This document shows, in pieces, positions 1 to 9,242 of a stretch of 64,000 bases of DNA. The translations under genes were made by a program, and so were the position numbers. The stretch spans positions 186,001-250,000 of the forward strand of contig JBBILX010000004.1 of the NCBI GenBank assembly GCA_037444685.1, given 5' to 3'. The DNA comes from UBA964 sp037444685. GTDB taxonomy: Bacteria; Pseudomonadota; Gammaproteobacteria; Steroidobacterales; Steroidobacteraceae. Within the stretch, counting starts at the first letter, position 1. Every line of letters begins with the position of its first letter. The notes below the pieces were generated by a model, which was given only the letters and a program-made list of their open reading frames with translations, made no database searches and was not told the DNA's origin.

Positions 1-35
1 GCCCAGCAACCTGCCCGCGCGCTGCCTGACACTGA

Positions 36-365
36 TCAGGGACGGTCCTGCGCGTCGTGCTTCTGCCGGTAGATCCGCCGGCTCTGCACGTCGGCCGCGT
101 GCTCGAGCCGCGCCCGCTCACGAGCGGTCACGTCGCCGTCCGCCTTCGCGCGGCGTTCGAGCCGACGCAGGTGCTGCTGTCCGTGGACGAGCCGGCGCGT
201 CTCGGCGCGCGTCAGCTCGCCAGAGGCGACGCCCTGTCGGATGCGCGCGGCCTGGTTCTGCTGCCGCTGGTCGAGGCGCGGCGTGCCCTCGGCGAGGCTT
301 GGGGTGGCGAGGGTGAGCCCTGCGGCGAGCAGAGCGGCGGTGCAGGCGGTGATCTTGTTGAACAT
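36..365 (-). CDS. Small secreted basic protein of unknown function
   Basis: This 109-residue protein opens with a hydrophobic signal peptide (residues 1-25, cleavage near TPSLA-EG), so it is probably exported to the periplasm. The mature part is short, highly charged and helical-looking, rich in Arg, Gln and Glu. It carries GTPRLDQRQQNQ, then a TRAETRRL segment and TARERARLEHAAD, with a YRQKHD tail. This arrangement resembles a widespread uncharacterised proteobacterial family of small exported helical proteins; I recall the pattern but no function. TAAGGAG lies about 9 nt before the ATG and supports the start. The gene stands alone and its upstream 178 bp (366-543) hold no other gene that I can support. 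Transcription runs off towards the window edge. Confidence 0.75.
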   Translation of the reverse strand: MFNKITACTAALLAAGLTLATPSLAEGTPRLDQRQQNQAARIRQGVASGELTRAETRRLVHGQQHLRRLERRAKADGDVTARERARLEHAADVQSRRIYRQKHDAQDRP

Positions 366-543
366 TGTCGAATCTCCTTAGCGGCCGGGGTTCGTGGCCG
401 GTTGGGAAACAAAACGGTCTCGGGTGCCGGCCGTTGACGTCCGCAGCCTTGGCGTGAGCGATGCCCGCCTCCGTCTGGCCTTCCAGAGCTTGTTGATTCA
501 AATATGAATCAAATAGGCGCCTTAATACAAATAAACGCTCGAA

Positions 544-1023
544 TTATCTGCCAATCCGTGCCCACCCCATCGCGGGCCGGAAGTGCAGCCGCAGCGGAGT
601 GCCCGCTTCCTCGAGAGCTTCCACGACCTTGATGCCGCTGTCGGCTGCATGCGCCCGGACGAAGGCCAGCAGCAGCTGGGCGCTCGGCGCGAGTTGCCGC
701 TCGACGCCGAGGTGCACGATCAGGCGGGCCTGCCAGTGCCGCGCGGCCGGACAGGCCGCCCGCAAGGCCGCGCCACAGCGCTCGAGCAGCAGCAGGTCGC
801 TAGCAAGGAGTTCGTCGGTGAGTTCCGCGACCGCGGTCTCGAGGTTCGGCGGCACGACGCGCAGGTGCAGCATCGCACCGGCCTCCTCGACCGCGTCGTA
901 GAGGCAGACCGCCAGCGATCCTGCCACGGTCGCGCAAAGCACGTCGTCGTCGATCGTGACGACGTAACTGTCGAGTGCGACCTCGACGTGGGTGTTGGAC
1001 TGCGGCAGGGCAGGCTCGGCCAT
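544..1023 (-). CDS. CheD-like protein lacking the catalytic cysteine
   Basis: This 159-residue protein resembles the chemoreceptor glutamine deamidase CheD. Residues 31-55 (ATVAGSLAVCLYD then GAMLHLRV) match the CheD core, in which a catalytic Cys follows GS and a catalytic His sits in GGMxH. The His is present at residue 53. Counting back from it, the residue in the Cys position is Ser36 (or Leu37 if GS is aligned), so deamidase chemistry should be lost. The C-terminal half (RLIVHLGVER, then a helix and GTPLRLHF) follows the CheD pattern loosely. No chemoreceptor or che genes lie nearby. It could be a CheC/CheY-binding scaffold or a diverged paralogue with another role. The gene is monocistronic and divergent from the SPFH gene. 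Confidence 0.6.
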   Translation of the reverse strand: MAEPALPQSNTHVEVALDSYVVTIDDDVLCATVAGSLAVCLYDAVEEAGAMLHLRVVPPNLETAVAELTDELLASDLLLLERCGAALRAACPAARHWQARLIVHLGVERQLAPSAQLLLAFVRAHAADSGIKVVEALEEAGTPLRLHFRPAMGWARIGR

Positions 1024-1194
1024 TCGAGCGATAGTGCGTGGTCGCGGCCCGGGGTACCTTGACGCCCATCACGAACGCGAAGCCCGCCCCTCGACGAGCC
1101 GCCGGCCGTGGCCGGGCGGCCGCTCGCCTTACGCTCGCTCGGCGGACGTGCGGCCGCTTATCATCCTGTTCGAGCAACACCGGAGCAGCGTCAC

Positions 1195-2166
1195 ATGGAA
1201 GGATTGGGCCTGATCTTCATCGTTGTCGTCGCGCTGATCGTCATCGGCAGCAAGGCGTTTCTGACGGTCCCGCAGGGGTTCCAGTACACGCTCGAGCGCT
1301 TCGGTCGCTATCGCAAGACTATGGATCCGGGCTTTCACATCCTCGTGCCGTTTATCGAGGCCGTCGGGCGCAAGATGAACATGATGGAGCAGGTCCTCGA
1401 CGTGCCGCGGCAGGAGGTCATCTCGCGCGATAACGCGATGGTGTCGATCGACGCCGTGGTGTTCTACCAGGTGCTCGACGCCGCCAAGGCCGCCTATGAG
1501 GTCGACAACCTGCGGCTGGCGATCATCAACCTGACGATGACCAACATCCGCACGGTCGTCGGCTCGATGGATCTCGACGAGTGTCTGTCGAAGCGCGACG
1601 AGATCAACCACCGGCTGCTCAAAGTGGTCGACGATGCGACGATGCCATGGGGCGTCAAGTGCACGCGCATCGAGATCAAGGACATCTCGCCGCCGGCCGA
1701 CCTCGTCGAATCGATGGCACGGCAGATGAAAGCGGAGCGCGACAAGCGCGCCAACGTGCTCGAGGCCGAAGGTCTGCGCCAGGCTGCGATCCTCAAGGCC
1801 GAGGGCGAGAAGCAGGCCGCGGTGCTGCAGGCCGAGGGACAGAAGGAGGCGGCGTTCCGCGAAGCCGAGGCGCGCGAGCGGCTTGCGCAGGCCGAGGCGC
1901 GCGCCACGGCGATGGTCTCCCAGGCGATCGCGCAGGGTGACGTACAGGCGATCAATTACTTCGTCGCGCAGAAGTATGTCGAGGCGATCAAGGAGCTCGC
2001 TGCGGCACCGAACCAGAAGGTGTTCATGCTGCCGGTCGAGTCGGCGGGCCTGCTCGGCGCGATCGGCGGCATCGCCGAGCTTGCCAAGGATGCGATGGCG
2101 AAGCAGTCCGGACCGGCCAGCGGCACGCCGCGGGCGCCGCTGCCGCGCAATCCGGGAGCAGCCTGA
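1195..2166 (+). CDS. SPFH/stomatin-family membrane protein (QmcA-like)
   Basis: This 323-residue protein is a slipin/stomatin-type scaffold of the inner membrane. Residues 3-20 form one N-terminal membrane anchor, followed by the SPFH (band 7) domain from VPQGFQYTLERFGRY at about 25 to 180. A long Ala/Glu-rich coiled coil follows (about 185-255, repeats such as LKAEGEKQAA and LQAEGQKEAA). These proteins oligomerise into membrane microdomains and are commonly paired with NfeD partners, as here: the TGA overlaps the ATG of the next gene. I chose the ATG at 1195 because the protein then begins directly with the anchor (MEGLGLIFIV). An in-frame ATG 29 codons upstream would add a basic, non-conserved stretch. 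Confidence 0.93.
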   Translation: MEGLGLIFIVVVALIVIGSKAFLTVPQGFQYTLERFGRYRKTMDPGFHILVPFIEAVGRKMNMMEQVLDVPRQEVISRDNAMVSIDAVVFYQVLDAAKAAYEVDNLRLAIINLTMTNIRTVVGSMDLDECLSKRDEINHRLLKVVDDATMPWGVKCTRIEIKDISPPADLVESMARQMKAERDKRANVLEAEGLRQAAILKAEGEKQAAVLQAEGQKEAAFREAEARERLAQAEARATAMVSQAIAQGDVQAINYFVAQKYVEAIKELAAAPNQKVFMLPVESAGLLGAIGGIAELAKDAMAKQSGPASGTPRAPLPRNPGAA

Positions 2167-2609
2167 TGCTCGACTTTCTGACCCAGCTCACCTGGTGGCA
2201 CTGGATCGTCGGCGCGCTCGCGCTCGCTGCCGTCGAGACCTTCATGCCGGGTGCCGTCGCGATCTGGTTCGCGGTGTCCGCCGGCATCGTCGGCCTGCTG
2301 CTGGTCGTCGTGCCGCTCCCGTGGCAATGGCAATGGGTGCTGTTTGCCGCTCTGGGCCTGGTCGCGATGCTGGCCTACCGGAAATACAAGCGCAGCCATC
2401 CCGAGACCGACGAGCAGCCGAACCTGAACCGGCGCGGACTCCAATACATCGGTCAGGTGTTCACCGTGGTCGAAGAGATCCGCGACGGGGCCGGCAAGGT
2501 GCAGATCGGCGACACGGTCTGGAAGGTCAGCGGCCCGGACGCACCGGTCGGCACGCGGGTCCGCGTGACGGGCGCGGAGTCCACGTTGCTTACGGTCGAG
2601 CGCATCTGA
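2166..2609 (+). CDS. NfeD family membrane protein
   Basis: This 147-residue NfeD-like protein has three or four membrane segments in residues 1-78 (including IWFAVSAGIVGLLLVVV) and a C-terminal OB-fold domain (about 90-147). The latter contains GQVFTV, a GxVQIGDTVWKV turn and a VGTRVRVTG strand, the standard soluble NfeD module. It is the short form, lacking the ClpP-like protease domain of long NfeD proteins. Start and stop overlap the upstream SPFH gene (TGATG), so the two are almost certainly co-translated and form one membrane complex. The family is linked to membrane quality control, but the precise substrate is not known. Confidence 0.93.
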   Translation: MLDFLTQLTWWHWIVGALALAAVETFMPGAVAIWFAVSAGIVGLLLVVVPLPWQWQWVLFAALGLVAMLAYRKYKRSHPETDEQPNLNRRGLQYIGQVFTVVEEIRDGAGKVQIGDTVWKVSGPDAPVGTRVRVTGAESTLLTVERI

Positions 2610-2654
2610 GGTGCACGATCGGCGGACCGGAGGAGTCGCCGCAGGAGCAGGGAA

Positions 2655-3137
2655 ATGGCCCAAGCGTTCTTCGATTTTCCGGTGACGGGCATCGACGGGT
2701 CGGCGGACCTGCTCGGCCCCTTGCGCGGCCAGGTGGTACTGGCCGTCAATGTCGCGAGCCGCTGCGGTTACACACCGCAGTACGCGGGCCTCGAGCAGCT
2801 CTATCGCGGACTCAAGGGCGAGGGTTTCACGGTGGTTGGTTTTCCTTGCAACCAGTTCGGCGCGCAGGAACCGGGCGATGAGCGGCAGATCCTGCAGTTC
2901 TGCAGCGCTACCTACGACGTCACCTTCCCGCTGTCGGCGAAGATCGAGGTGAACGGCCCGAACCGGCATCCGCTCTACGCCTGGCTGACGGCGGCGGACA
3001 ACGGCTTTCCGGGCGACATTGGCTGGAATTTCGAGAAGTTCCTGGTCGGGCGCGACGGGCGCGTGCTCGGCCGCTATCCGCCGGGCACCAAGCCCGAGGA
3101 CAGGGGCCTGATGCAGGACATCGCAGGGGCTCTGTAG
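2655..3137 (+). CDS. Glutathione peroxidase family protein
   Basis: This 160-residue thioredoxin-fold peroxidase reduces hydroperoxides using thioredoxin or glutathione. The peroxidatic residue is Cys37 in NVASRCGYTPQY, a cysteine rather than selenocysteine. The other tetrad elements are visible: the Gln in the GFPCNQFGAQEPG block, a Trp and an Asn in GWNFEKFLVGRDG. The second cysteine in FPCNQF and a later one in LQFCSA are typical of bacterial BtuE/Gpx proteins. Length matches the family. It follows nfeD by 45 nt, with AGGAG about 10 nt before the ATG. It probably shares the transcript and acts in the cytoplasm against oxidative stress. Confidence 0.95.
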   Translation: MAQAFFDFPVTGIDGSADLLGPLRGQVVLAVNVASRCGYTPQYAGLEQLYRGLKGEGFTVVGFPCNQFGAQEPGDERQILQFCSATYDVTFPLSAKIEVNGPNRHPLYAWLTAADNGFPGDIGWNFEKFLVGRDGRVLGRYPPGTKPEDRGLMQDIAGAL

Positions 3138-3178
3138 ACGGAAAGATCCCGCGGGGGAGAACCAAGGGGGGAAGGGGC

Positions 3179-3607
3179 ATGTTGACCGTCGACTCGCTGC
3201 TCGCGCGCAAGCCGCGTGCTCTGTACACGATCGGACCGGACGAACCTGTGCTCGAAGCGATACGGACCATGGCCGACCATGGCATCGGCGCCGTGCTCGT
3301 CGTGCGCGACGAGGTCATCGTCGGCATCGTTTCCGAGCGCGACTATGCGCGCAAGGTCGTGCTGCTCGGCCGGTCTTCGAGTGAAACGCCGGTCGCGCAG
3401 ATCATGTCGAGCCCGGTCGTCACCGTGACGCCGCAGCAGACCCTCGACGAGTGCATGCGCCTGATGACCGAGCGACGCATCCGCCACCTGCCCGTCGTCG
3501 AGGCGGGCCGGCCAATCGGCATGCTGTCGATCGGCGACTGCGTCAAGGCGGTCATCGACGAGCAGCGCCGCACGATAGAGCAGCTCGAGGCCTACATCCA
3601 CTCCTGA
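3179..3607 (+). CDS. CBS-domain pair protein
   Basis: This 142-residue protein consists of two CBS motifs and little else: residues about 1-60 (VLEAIRTMADHGIGAVLVV) and 70-130 (TLDECMRLMTERRIRHLPVV). Such stand-alone Bateman modules bind adenine nucleotides or SAM and act as sensors; the ligand cannot be read from sequence. The ATG is preceded by an unusually purine-rich leader (AAGGGGGGAAGGGGC), which implies strong translation. It lies 41 nt after the peroxidase gene in the same direction. A short acidic/Gln helix at the end (DEQRRTIEQLEAYI) is typical of this subfamily in Gammaproteobacteria. Confidence 0.9.
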   Translation: MLTVDSLLARKPRALYTIGPDEPVLEAIRTMADHGIGAVLVVRDEVIVGIVSERDYARKVVLLGRSSSETPVAQIMSSPVVTVTPQQTLDECMRLMTERRIRHLPVVEAGRPIGMLSIGDCVKAVIDEQRRTIEQLEAYIHS

Positions 3608-3625
3608 GCGGCCGGCGCGCGGCGC

Positions 3626-4642
3626 TCACTTCCGTTGCCAGCGATCGGCGGGCTCGAGCACGCTGCGTGGGCCCTCGCCCTCGAGCCAGGCTCGCGCGGC
3701 GGCGCGGCCGCGCAGATGTGCATCCCAGAAGGCCGTGGAGATCGCGAGGATCGCCCGGTGATGGTTGGGATTGCGCGGCGCGCGGTCGCCTGGCAACGCC
3801 CGGTCCGTGAACGCCGAATGCTCGGCCCCTTCGAGCACGAGCTCGTACTTGCCGCCGGGCGGCAGGGCCGGAAAGACGGCGAGCCGCGAGGCGACTGTTG
3901 CATTGCCGATCGGCGCGGTGTCGCGGGTACCGGTCATCAGCAGCCACGGAATCCGCACGCCGCCGAATGCCGCGGCAGGCCCATCGCCGCGCGTCGGCGC
4001 ATTCGGACTCAGCATCAGCGCGGCGTCGATGCGCGAGTCGGTGAAGTCGCGTCGACCGCGCATGAAACGCTGTCCGGCGACGGCCTGGGTCGTCAGCGCG
4101 CCGAACGAATGCCCGGACATACCGATGCGTTCGAGGTCAAGCCGTCCGCGCAACAGGTCGTCGCGCGCGCGGTTCCAAAGGGCGAGCGCATCGAGGGTCG
4201 CCGGGACATCGCGGACGCGCAGCAGGAAGTTCTCGACGTCCGCCGCCTCGCGCAGCGCGCGCCGGCGCTGTGACGCCGGCAGGTCGCGCCAGACGTCGAC
4301 GTCACTGCCCGGATGCTGCAGGAACACGGCCACGTAGCCGCGTCTGGCCCAATGCTCGCCGAGGAAGGCGTTGCCGCGGTTCGAGCCGCCGAGGCCGTGG
4401 CTGAACAGGATCACCGGCGCGGCCTCGTGCGTGGCCGGCAGATAGATCCGCAGCGGCAGGCGGCGGTTTCTCGCGCCGTCCTCGACGTACCGGTCGAGCG
4501 GTGGCGGTATCGGTTCGTCGCGGACTGCGAGCGGGTCGTAGGGCGGTAGATCGACCGCCGCGACGCGCGGCGGACCGTTCGATACGACGAGCAGCGCAGC
4601 CGCGAGGACACGGGCGCTGAGGCGGCTCGGGAGGCGGAGCAT
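3626..4642 (-). CDS. Exported alpha/beta hydrolase, PAF-acetylhydrolase/dienelactone-hydrolase-like
   Basis: This 338-residue protein begins with a signal peptide (residues 1-29, ending near RVAA), so it is likely periplasmic. The hydrolase core has an oxyanion strand in PVILFSHGLGGS and a nucleophile elbow GMSGHSFG with the catalytic Ser in GHSFG. An acid lies in LMTGTRDTAP and a His in EGAEHSAF. The HGLGG and GHSFG motifs match the chlorophyllase/PAF-AH-like predicted dienelactone hydrolase group. The substrate is unknown and esterase or lipase activity is inferred. It is convergent with the CBS gene, with only 18 nt between the stops. Downstream it faces no partner that would suggest a pathway. 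Confidence 0.85.
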   Translation of the reverse strand: MLRLPSRLSARVLAAALLVVSNGPPRVAAVDLPPYDPLAVRDEPIPPPLDRYVEDGARNRRLPLRIYLPATHEAAPVILFSHGLGGSNRGNAFLGEHWARRGYVAVFLQHPGSDVDVWRDLPASQRRRALREAADVENFLLRVRDVPATLDALALWNRARDDLLRGRLDLERIGMSGHSFGALTTQAVAGQRFMRGRRDFTDSRIDAALMLSPNAPTRGDGPAAAFGGVRIPWLLMTGTRDTAPIGNATVASRLAVFPALPPGGKYELVLEGAEHSAFTDRALPGDRAPRNPNHHRAILAISTAFWDAHLRGRAAARAWLEGEGPRSVLEPADRWQRK

Positions 4643-4704
4643 GCGGGAGAGAACGCGGGTCGCCGCGCGGCGTTGACCGCCCGCGGTCCGCCATGGCAGC
4701 CGCG

Positions 4705-5262
4705 CTAGCCCCGCGCGTCGCGCACGGCGAACTCGGCACGACAGCCGTCGTCGACCCAGACCGCACCTCGCGTCCGGCCCCAGCTGCGATCCTGGATGCA
4801 GGCCGAGCGGCTGAGCGGGCGCAGCAGATCGACGCGAGAGTTGCTGGGCACCGCACAGACGCTGCGCCTGCCTTCAATCGAAGCGCAGACGAAGGTTCGC
4901 CGCCAGCCCTCCTGGTGGTCATCGTCCCGATTCCGGCCACGCCCGCGCCCGGGTACGAACCAGAAATGGGCACGGCAGCCCCCTCGCACCCAAACACCGT
5001 CGGGATCGAACCCGAAGGTCTCGCCGCGAATGCAGTCGGCACGGCTCTGTCGCTGCAGGTCGAGGAAGCGCAGCCCGCGCAGATCAGCACGACAGTAATT
5101 CGGGGCGCCGCGCGCCGAGCCGCAGCTGATGACGAGCGGCTGTCGCTCGCCACGCCGGTCATCGCGCGATCCGTACCCATGGTCGGCGCGTACGAGTGGT
5201 GCCGCGAGCAGCGCGAAGGCCAACGGCAACATGGCGAGGGCCAGGCGGGATGACAGCGTCAT
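4705..5262 (-). CDS. Secreted DUF3011 protein
   Basis: This 185-residue exported protein has a signal peptide (MTLSSRLALAMLPLAFALLA) and two copies of a Cys-rich module. Each contains an ISCGS/FVCAS strand, a Cys-Arg turn, a further Cys with an Ile (CIRG / CIQD) and the ending GVWVxxGCRAxF. This matches the DUF3011 repeat, whose function is unknown; the paired cysteines suggest disulfides in the periplasm. I chose the ATG at 5262 because it begins the signal peptide and has GGAG 8 nt upstream. The open frame extends 49 codons further without conserved features. It is divergent from the glycosylase gene, with only 26 nt between start codons. Confidence 0.85.
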   Translation of the reverse strand: MTLSSRLALAMLPLAFALLAAPLVRADHGYGSRDDRRGERQPLVISCGSARGAPNYCRADLRGLRFLDLQRQSRADCIRGETFGFDPDGVWVRGGCRAHFWFVPGRGRGRNRDDDHQEGWRRTFVCASIEGRRSVCAVPSNSRVDLLRPLSRSACIQDRSWGRTRGAVWVDDGCRAEFAVRDARG

Positions 5263-5288
5263 GGCGATCTCCGTAGAGTCTGCTTTCG

Positions 5289-5827
5289 ATGCCAGCTTCG
5301 CGCCGTGGCCATGAACCGGCCCTGAATCATTGTGCCGTCGGATTCGGTCCGCGTGCCGGCCCCGATGCGCGCGTGCTGATCCTCGGCAGCCTGCCGGGCC
5401 GGCGATCACTCGAGTTGCAGCAGTACTACGGGGCTACGCAGAACGCGTTCTGGCGCATCATGGCGGAGATCACCGGGGTGCCGGCCGTCGCCGACTACGA
5501 GACCCGCATCGCCGGGTTGCTCGCGAAGCGCATTGCGCTCTGGGATGTCATCGCGAGCGCGCACCGGCCGGGCAGCCTCGACGCCAACATCGATCGGCGC
5601 AGCCTCGTCGTGAACGACTTCGTGACGTTCTTCGCCCGGCATCCACGCATAGAGCGCATCTGCTGCAACGGGACCACGGCGCTTGTGCTCTACCGGCGGC
5701 TCGTGCTGCCGACGCTGCCGGCCGCGAGGCGCTCGCTGCCGCTGATCGGCCTGCCATCGACGAGTCCCGCGCATGCGTCGATGCGCTATGCCGAGAGACT
5801 GCGCCGCTGGCGCGCTGCGCTGCGCAT

Positions 5828-5840
<13 letters not shown>
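5289..5840 (+). CDS. DNA-deoxyinosine glycosylase (UDG superfamily, HDG/Mug-like)
   Basis: This 183-residue base-excision repair enzyme is predicted to remove hypoxanthine (deaminated adenine) from DNA. The UDG-fold motifs are visible. LILGSLPGRRSLELQQYY is motif 1 of family 6, followed by NAFWRIM, ALWDVIASAHRPGSLD with the catalytic-region Asn in NDFVTFF, and the DNA-intercalating loop LPSTSPAHA. This combination is characteristic of family 6 hypoxanthine-DNA glycosylases rather than classical Ung. The stop codon overlaps the end of dctM on the other strand by 13 nt. The start is the only reasonable ATG and leaves about 25 residues before the first motif. Confidence 0.88.
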
Positions 5841-7222
<1,382 letters not shown>

Positions 7223-7225
7223 GCC

Positions 7226-7750
7226 TCAGTCTCCACGGATGCGCCGCAAGGCGCGCACGATGTCCGAGACGCCCTGCAGCGCGAGCAGCGCAGCCGTGAG
7301 CGGTATCAGCGACTTGAGCAGGTAGAGGCCCGGCAGCCCGCTTGCCTCGCGCGAGCGCTCGCCGATTTCCCACGACTGTTGCGCGTAGGGCAGGCTCTCG
7401 AAGAAGACGTAACCGCACAGCGGCAGCAGGAACAGCAGCGTGCCGAGCAGGTCGATCCAGCCCTGCCGGCGCGGCGGCAGCCGCTTGTAGAACACGTCCA
7501 CGCGCACGTGATCACCGCTGCGCAGCGCATAGGCGGCGCCCAGCATGAACACGGCGGCGTGCATCCAGGTCACCGACTCCTGCATCCAGATGAAGCCCGT
7601 GTCGAAGAGGTAGCGCAGCGCGACGATCACGAAGGTCAGCAGCACCATCGCGCCGGTGAGCCACGACACTGCGACACCGAATGCGGTCGAGAGGGCGTCC
7701 AGAACGGCGATGCCTGGAATGTCGGTGCCACGGTTGGCTGTTTCGTTCAT
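7226..7750 (-). CDS. dctQ: TRAP transporter small permease (DctQ)
   Basis: This 174-residue four-TM protein is the small membrane subunit of a TRAP importer. The first helix is near SWLTGAMVLLTFVIVALRY, followed by the family signature WMQESVTWMHAAVFMLGAAYAL, then GDHVRVDVFYKRLPPRRQGWIDLLG, which is strongly diagnostic for DctQ. It sits 10 nt after trkH and 3 nt before dctM, so it is likely transcribed together with the potassium system. DctQ and DctM form the membrane complex; the periplasmic receptor must be supplied from elsewhere or be absent. Confidence 0.92.
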   Translation of the reverse strand: MNETANRGTDIPGIAVLDALSTAFGVAVSWLTGAMVLLTFVIVALRYLFDTGFIWMQESVTWMHAAVFMLGAAYALRSGDHVRVDVFYKRLPPRRQGWIDLLGTLLFLLPLCGYVFFESLPYAQQSWEIGERSREASGLPGLYLLKSLIPLTAALLALQGVSDIVRALRRIRGD

Positions 7751-7760
7751 CCGGGGATCC

Positions 7761-9209
7761 TCACTTGCGCCAGAAGGCAGCCGTGAACAGGATCAGGACG
7801 CTGAAGATCTCGAGCCGGCCGAGGAACATCGCAACCGTGCAGACCCAGGTCTGGAAGTCCGTGAGGACCTGAAAGGTACCCGAGGGCCCTGTCGGGCCGA
7901 GCCCCGGGCCCATGTTGTTTATCGAAGCGACTATCGTGCTCAACGCCGGCAGGAAATCCATGCCGGACAGCAGCAACACGAACGTCAGGATCGCTATCGT
8001 CTGGAAGTACAGGAAGATGAAGGCCAGCACCGAGTACGCGATCCGGTCGGAGACCACTTGGCCGCCGATGCGGATCGGAATCACGGCCGACGGGTGGACG
8101 AGCAGCTTCATCTCGCGCAGAGCCTGGCGCGCGAGCAGCAGCGTGCGGAACATCTTGACGCCGCCGCCGGTCGAACCGGTGCTCGCAACGATGCCGCTCA
8201 GGAACAGCATCCAGATCGGCGCGAAGGCCGGCCAAAGCTCGTAGTCCTGCGAGACGAGCCCGGTCGTCGTCGCGATCGAGACAACGTTGAAGGCCGAGTG
8301 ACGCAGCGACGTCAGGAAGCTGTCGTAAGTACCAGTGACCGTGAGCAGGATTGCAATCGCCAGCACGCTGAAGCCGAGCGCCAGCAGCACGCCGCGTACT
8401 TCGGCATCCTCGGCGTAGGGACGAAGCGTGAGCCGTCGTATGGCGACAAAATGCCGCGCGAAGTTCATCGCCGCGAGCGTCATGATCACGACCAGCACAA
8501 GTTCGATCGCGACCGAGTCGTAGTAGGCCACACCGTTATCGTGGGTCGAGAAACCTCCCAGCGAAATGCCGGTGAACGCATGGCAGATGGCGTCGAACCA
8601 GTCCATGCCGGCGATCCGCAAGACGATGGCGGCGATCACCGTCAGCGCGGCGTAGGTGATCCAGAGCGCCTTGGCCGTCTCGGTGATGCGTGGCGTGAGC
8701 TTCTCGTCCTTCACCGGCCCCGGCGTCTCGGCGCGGTAGAGCTGCATGCCGCCGACGCCGAGCAGTGGCAGCACGGCAACCGCGAGCACGATGATGCCGA
8801 TGCCACCGAACCAGTGCAGCGCGTGGCGCCAGAAGTTGATCGACGGCGGCAGGTCGGCAAGGCCCGTCAGCACGGTGGCGCCCGTTGTCGTGAGACCCGA
8901 GGCCGCCTCGAAGTAAGCATCGGTGAAGGACAGGTTCGGCAGCGCGATCAGGAATGGGAGAGAAGCCGATCCGGACATCAGCACCCACGACAGCGTGACG
9001 AGCAGGAAGCCGTCGCGCGGCTTGAGCTCGCGCTTGTGACGGCGTGTCGCCGCGGCGATGCCGAGACCGAGCCCGACATTGATCGCGGCGGCGATCACGA
9101 AGTCGATCCAGATGCCGTCCTGGAAGATCAGCGAGCACGCCAGTGGCATCACGTAGGTGATGCCGAAAAATGCCATCATCAGGCCCAGCACGTGCGCGAC
9201 GGCCAGCAT
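7761..9209 (-). CDS. trkH: Trk potassium uptake channel subunit TrkH
   Basis: This 482-residue integral membrane protein is the K+-translocating subunit of the Trk system. It has the repeated M1-P-M2 architecture with selectivity-filter loops recognisable at ASGLTTTGATV (first), HAFTGISLGGFST (second), IATTTGLVSQDYE (third) and NMGPGLGPTGPSGTF (fourth). The glycine-containing filter pattern and length (E. coli TrkH is 483 residues) make the call secure. It lies 33 nt downstream of trkA, its cytoplasmic nucleotide-binding regulator, and upstream of the TRAP permeases. The complex imports K+ for osmotic and pH homeostasis. Confidence 0.97.
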   Translation of the reverse strand: MLAVAHVLGLMMAFFGITYVMPLACSLIFQDGIWIDFVIAAAINVGLGLGIAAATRRHKRELKPRDGFLLVTLSWVLMSGSASLPFLIALPNLSFTDAYFEAASGLTTTGATVLTGLADLPPSINFWRHALHWFGGIGIIVLAVAVLPLLGVGGMQLYRAETPGPVKDEKLTPRITETAKALWITYAALTVIAAIVLRIAGMDWFDAICHAFTGISLGGFSTHDNGVAYYDSVAIELVLVVIMTLAAMNFARHFVAIRRLTLRPYAEDAEVRGVLLALGFSVLAIAILLTVTGTYDSFLTSLRHSAFNVVSIATTTGLVSQDYELWPAFAPIWMLFLSGIVASTGSTGGGVKMFRTLLLARQALREMKLLVHPSAVIPIRIGGQVVSDRIAYSVLAFIFLYFQTIAILTFVLLLSGMDFLPALSTIVASINNMGPGLGPTGPSGTFQVLTDFQTWVCTVAMFLGRLEIFSVLILFTAAFWRK

Positions 9210-9242
9210 CGATTCAGCTCCGCGTCATCGTGCGGTGCCGCC

